The notes under the pieces were generated by a model that had not been told where the DNA came from, made no database searches, and saw only the letters and a program-made list of their open reading frames with translations. A stretch of DNA of 64,000 bases, from the NCBI GenBank assembly GCA_902777355.1, contig CACYTU010000004.1:1-64000 (forward strand). Direction: 5' to 3'. The number at the start of each line of letters is the position of its first letter. The stretch's first letter is position 1. Source of the DNA: an uncultured Lachnospiraceae bacterium. Lineage in GTDB: Bacteria > Bacillota > Clostridia > Lachnospirales > Lachnospiraceae. Shown one piece after another: positions 60,960 to 64,000 of the stretch. The translations under genes and the position numbers were made by a program.

Positions 60960-61502
60960 TCATTTAAACAGCACACAGCCTGTAAAGGTAACGGTATTTC
61001 TGCCGTAATAATAGGGCGTATCCGCGCTTTTGCATACGTCCGTGACCAGCAGTCCGTAGGCTTCCATTGAAGTAAATGCCCTGTCGGGAAAGCGGCAGGG
61101 CGCATCCGGATAGGTGCAGCTCGCACACTGCTGTCCGCATCCTCCGCTTCCCATGGGCAGAAAAGCTTCCTCCCCCATTTCGCGCAGGCGGCCGACATAT
61201 TTCAGGAAGCGGTCGCGCTGTGTCACCTGGGCTTCTTCGATCGCTTCTCCGTCGAATTCATCCTCCATCTGGGCAGTAGTCTGCAGAACGATTCCCCATT
61301 TAAACTGCTTCGCCTTTTTCCTGCTGTCTGCAAGGGTTCCGCAGGCAGGCGGACATGTCCAGAGCCTTCCGTAGTTGCCGCATTTGTTGGCCTTGCACAT
61401 ATCGCGGACTTCCTTGAGAAAGTTCAAGTCCTTTGTTTCAAAAATGCCTCTGCCTTTAAATCCAATCTCCTCCGCCAAAGCGGCGGCTGTCTCTTTGGTC
61501 AT
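60960..61502 (-). CDS. DUF2284 predicted metal-binding protein
   Basis: This 180-residue protein belongs to DUF2284, small cysteine-rich proteins of anaerobes thought to bind metal or Fe-S. The Cys pattern is CKANKCGNYGRLWTCPPACG near residues 35-54, then GGCGQQCASC and APC around 120-135, and VCKS. It starts with ATG and has GAGGAGG ~13 bases upstream. It follows the activator gene in the corrinoid block and ends at a terminator. A role in assembling or activating the corrinoid/methyltransferase system is suggested by context only. Confidence 0.85.
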   Translation of the reverse strand: MTKETAAALAEEIGFKGRGIFETKDLNFLKEVRDMCKANKCGNYGRLWTCPPACGTLADSRKKAKQFKWGIVLQTTAQMEDEFDGEAIEEAQVTQRDRFLKYVGRLREMGEEAFLPMGSGGCGQQCASCTYPDAPCRFPDRAFTSMEAYGLLVTDVCKSADTPYYYGRNTVTFTGCVLFK

Positions 61503-61609
61503 ATTTGTGATGAACCTCCTCTGTAAAGTTGCTCTGTCCGTGCGGAAGATTGATCCTTCCTGATCACGCCCAAAACCTCTCGAATTTCATGGTAGTCTGA
61601 AAACAGCAA

Positions 61610-63100
61610 TCAATCCTGTTCCGGGAAAAATATATTGTCCATGTAGAGATCGCTGAAGAGAGGGTTCTCCGCGAGAGCCGTCTCCTCCGCGTTCTCTCCA
61701 ACAGCGCGCATGCGCTCCAGAACAGAAGGATCGCAGGCTGCCATCACGGCGCCGGCAAGGGAACTGTTGCCCACAGGAACCATCCTGTCCAGCAGTTCCT
61801 CCGGAAGCAGGCCGATCCCGACCGCCTTTTCCAGATTGATCTTCTGGCCGAAGCCTCCGGCAATATAGAGCTTTCCGATCTGATCATAGTCTGCTCCGTA
61901 CTCTTCCAGCAGGACCTCCAGTCCCGCGCGCACGGCGGACTTGGCCAGCTGTACCTCACGGACATCCTTGTTGGTAAACACAATTCCTTCCGCGACAGGG
62001 AATCCGTCGTCAAAATATTTATCATCCAGAAGGCCGGTCTCATCGACCAGCTCCTCCTTCAGGAGCTCGTAGACAGTCTCCAAAACACCCGTCCCGCAAA
62101 GACCGACAGGAGGCAGATTCCCGATCGTCTGCACCCTTGCATTGCCGTCAGTGATCTCCACGCTGCTGACCGCGCCCGGGATGCCCGCAACGCCGCAGCT
62201 GATATTGCCGCCCTCAAAAGCGGGGCCGGCCGCCGTGGACGCCGATATGATGCGGTCACGGTTTCCGATCGCCATCTCGCCGTTGGTACCAAGGTCAACG
62301 AGGATACAGATCTCCTCGCTCTGATCGATCCCGCATGCCACGATGCCGCTCACAATATCCGCGCCGACAAAGGTACTGATCCCCGGAAGAATCGTCATGT
62401 TTTCATATTCATGCAGGGAGATATCGACCGGCGTGTAGGGGGCAGCTCCCAGAGTCTTGCAGGAAAGTCCCTGCAGCAGGTGTTCCATGGTTGAATTTCC
62501 GCTGATCACCATCCGGGTATCCTGCGCCAGTCCCAGTTTTTCCCGCAGCAGATCCAGATCAGCGCGAATGCTCTTCTGCAACAGGCCGCCCTTACCCTGA
62601 TTGGAAGCCTCCATCCTGCTGATGACATCGGCTCCCCAGCTTCTCTGGTGATTAATGCCCGTGGAAGTCCCCAGAATCCGTCCGCTGCCGATTTCCACAG
62701 CGGACATTGCGATGGTTGTCGTACCGATATCGACAGCCGCCGTTATGGTTCCGCCTTCCTCAGGTTCTTTCTGTCCCGGGATCCTGCCGGGGGCTCCATT
62801 CAGCACAAAGCCGGACGCAACGTCCATCTGTTTCTCGTCCCCTGCTTCGATTTCAATGACAGCGCCCTTCACGGCTGCAGTCCTGCAGGCAAGGCGCACG
62901 CCTGCCGCAATCTCCGCTTCTGTCAGAACTTTGCGGTCTGCCTGCGATGGTGCGGGCGGATCCTGGACAAAGCGGACCCGGCACTTACCGCAGGTACCGT
63001 TCCCGCCGCAGGGAGCCAGGATATATTCCCCTTGTGCCTGCAGTGCCTGCAAAATACTTGTGCCCTCTACTGTGTTCTCTATCCGGATCCTGTGTCCCAC
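61610..63100 (-). CDS. RACo/RamA-type ferredoxin-ASKHA corrinoid activator
   Basis: This ~497-residue protein reductively reactivates inactive Co(II) corrinoid proteins with ATP. Residues 1-~85 are a [2Fe-2S] ferredoxin-type domain with Cys31, Cys37, Cys40 (APCGGNGTCGKC) and a fourth in RLACR. The rest is the DUF4445-type ASKHA domain: AVDIGTTTIAMS near 125, GNSTMEH, LVDLGTNGEMAIG near 275 and YIAGGFG near 425. I choose the GTG start at 63100: GAGGAGG lies eight bases upstream, and the ferredoxin domain begins there. It follows the corrinoid-protein gene. Confidence 0.92.
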   Translation of the reverse strand: MGHRIRIENTVEGTSILQALQAQGEYILAPCGGNGTCGKCRVRFVQDPPAPSQADRKVLTEAEIAAGVRLACRTAAVKGAVIEIEAGDEKQMDVASGFVLNGAPGRIPGQKEPEEGGTITAAVDIGTTTIAMSAVEIGSGRILGTSTGINHQRSWGADVISRMEASNQGKGGLLQKSIRADLDLLREKLGLAQDTRMVISGNSTMEHLLQGLSCKTLGAAPYTPVDISLHEYENMTILPGISTFVGADIVSGIVACGIDQSEEICILVDLGTNGEMAIGNRDRIISASTAAGPAFEGGNISCGVAGIPGAVSSVEITDGNARVQTIGNLPPVGLCGTGVLETVYELLKEELVDETGLLDDKYFDDGFPVAEGIVFTNKDVREVQLAKSAVRAGLEVLLEEYGADYDQIGKLYIAGGFGQKINLEKAVGIGLLPEELLDRMVPVGNSSLAGAVMAACDPSVLERMRAVGENAEETALAENPLFSDLYMDNIFFPEQD

Positions 63101-63213
63101 TCTTTTTTCCTCCTCGGGCAGATTATACCTTGCGCGGTCGTGTGATAAGATCACACAGCTATTTTACAGGTGTTGCTTATTTACTGCACCTGATATTTCC
63201 TTTTTTTACAAAT

Positions 63214-63242
63214 CATGCCCCCGCTTGATCTGCGGGGGCATG
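63214..63242. other. Hairpin between the corrinoid-protein and activator genes
   Basis: CATGCCCCCGC and GCGGGGGCATG form an 11-bp perfect stem with no T-tract on the minus strand. It may balance expression of the two genes by stabilising mRNA ends rather than terminate fully. Confidence 0.6.
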
Positions 63243-63309
63243 TATTTCTCCTTACAATAGCGCCCTGGGGCGCAGGCTCTGCTTCAAGCCGCACAAATCA
63301 CCCTGAAAA

Positions 63310-63948
63310 TCAGGCGCTGACAAACTCAAGCGCTTTTTCCGCCGCGCTGGGAGCATCCTCTGTGTAGGCATCAGCGCCGATGCTTTCCGCAAACTCCTGG
63401 GTGACGGGAGCACCGCCGACCATGATCTTGACCTTGTCGCGGATTCCGGCTTCCTCGGCCGCTTTGATGACTTCGCCCATCATAGGCATTGTGGTCGTGA
63501 GCAGGGCAGACATTCCGATGATGTCAGCGTTTTCGTCGATTGCCGCCTGGATAAATTTTTCCGGGGCCACGTCGACGCCAAGATCGACGACCTCGAAACC
63601 CTTGCCCTCAAACATCATGATGACCAGATTCTTGCCGATATCATGCAGGTCGCCCTGGACTGTGCCCATGACGATCTTGCCCTTGCCGGTCGCGCTGTCA
63701 TCGGAAAGATAGGGTTTGAGCACCTCGGAACCGGCCTTCATGGCTCGCGCCGATACCAGAACCTGAGGCACGAAAATCTCATTTGCCTTGAACTTTGCTC
63801 CGACGACATCCATGCCCGCGAGAAGTCCTTTGGTCAGAATATCATTGGGGGCCAGTCCCTCATCGATTGCCTGCTGACAGAGTTTCTTTACGTCTTTTCT
63901 TTTGCCTTTCTGTAACATCTCGGAAATCTGTTCAAGCACTTCACTCAT
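63310..63948 (-). CDS. Corrinoid (B12-binding) methyl-carrier protein, MtaC/MtbC-like
   Basis: This 212-residue protein has the methionine-synthase-type helical cap (1-~85) and the B12-binding Rossmann domain (~90-212). The cobalt-ligand motif is D100-L-H102-D-I-G105, so His102 coordinates cobalt. MSALLTTTMP and VGGAPVT are the further nucleotide-tail pocket motifs. It carries the methyl group between the substrate-specific and acceptor methyltransferases. AAAGGAG lies eight bases before ATG. It is the first visible gene of the block; upstream genes are outside the window, so a substrate-specific MtaB/MtbB-type methyltransferase could lie beyond the edge. Confidence 0.94.
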   Translation of the reverse strand: MSEVLEQISEMLQKGKRKDVKKLCQQAIDEGLAPNDILTKGLLAGMDVVGAKFKANEIFVPQVLVSARAMKAGSEVLKPYLSDDSATGKGKIVMGTVQGDLHDIGKNLVIMMFEGKGFEVVDLGVDVAPEKFIQAAIDENADIIGMSALLTTTMPMMGEVIKAAEEAGIRDKVKIMVGGAPVTQEFAESIGADAYTEDAPSAAEKALEFVSA

Positions 63949-64000
63949 CTGCGTTTCTCCTTTCGTAAAAATTCCCGGTTTTCTTTAATTTTTGCTCTTG

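Noticed and set aside
1..64000. tRNA or rRNA genes
   Set aside because: I saw no cloverleaf-like segment or rRNA-conserved stretch while reading both strands. A tRNAscan-type run would be needed to exclude them fully.

Overview
The window looks like a chromosomal segment of an anaerobic, moderate-GC Bacillota, most likely a Clostridia / Lachnospiraceae-type bacterium. The signs are AGGAGG-type ribosome binding sites, lipobox lipoproteins, oxygen-independent (cobalt-early) cobamide synthesis, corrinoid methyltransferases, a RACo-type ferredoxin activator, and PadR and Cof-type HAD families. I could not confirm the species.

Layout. 1-5.9 kb is an accessory edge: an AT-rich orphan gene flanked by 24-bp direct repeats, a GNAT acetyltransferase, a Nudix hydrolase, a Cof-type HAD phosphatase and a NamZ/DUF1343 lipoprotein. 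From 32.9 kb down to 6.1 kb on the minus strand runs a near-complete anaerobic cobamide pathway with its own ABC importer: cobT, cbiP, (an independently expressed NADAR protein), cbiC, cbiD, cbiF, cbiH, cbiJ-E-T fusion, cobD, Cys-rich::cbiG fusion, btuF-like, DUF896, btuC-like, btuD::cbiA fusion, cbiB (frameshifted), cbiK, cbiL, a DUF819 membrane protein, cobU and a short cobU-like gene. A cobC-like phosphatase diverges at 33.2 kb. cobS, a corrinoid adenosyltransferase and the haem/sirohydrochlorin genes are not in the window.

34-40 kb holds a small membrane protein, an 834-residue adenosine-deaminase-like protein with an extra C-terminal domain, a hydantoinase/oxoprolinase-family protein and an HD protein. 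40.5-49.4 kb holds an exported lipoprotein made of two tandem CbiK-type chelatase units, an 807-residue membrane protein, an Hsp70-like protein, and a cobalamin riboswitch whose terminator is followed by about 200 nt without a convincing gene.

49.6-63.9 kb (minus strand) is the most novel part. It encodes a corrinoid protein, a ferredoxin-ASKHA reductive activator, DUF2284, a TauABC/SsuABC-like importer, a dihydrolipoyl-dehydrogenase-like flavoprotein, DUF5714, a free-standing lipoyl-domain protein translationally coupled to a lipoate ligase, a CobW GTPase, a PadR regulator, and two UroD-type methyltransferases, one with a C-terminal thioredoxin-like CxxC domain. Two matching inverted repeats placed just downstream of -10 boxes (52.45 and 60.75 kb) look like operators of one repressor. 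I infer a methyl-transfer pathway for an imported small molecule that combines corrinoid chemistry with a lipoyl/dithiol relay.

A window-wide peculiarity is the abundance of short degenerate tandem duplications. Inside cobamide genes they are in-frame, low-complexity linker expansions. Between genes they are often copies of the neighbouring gene end, stop codon included. All functional calls come from reading motifs and context; no database search was run.
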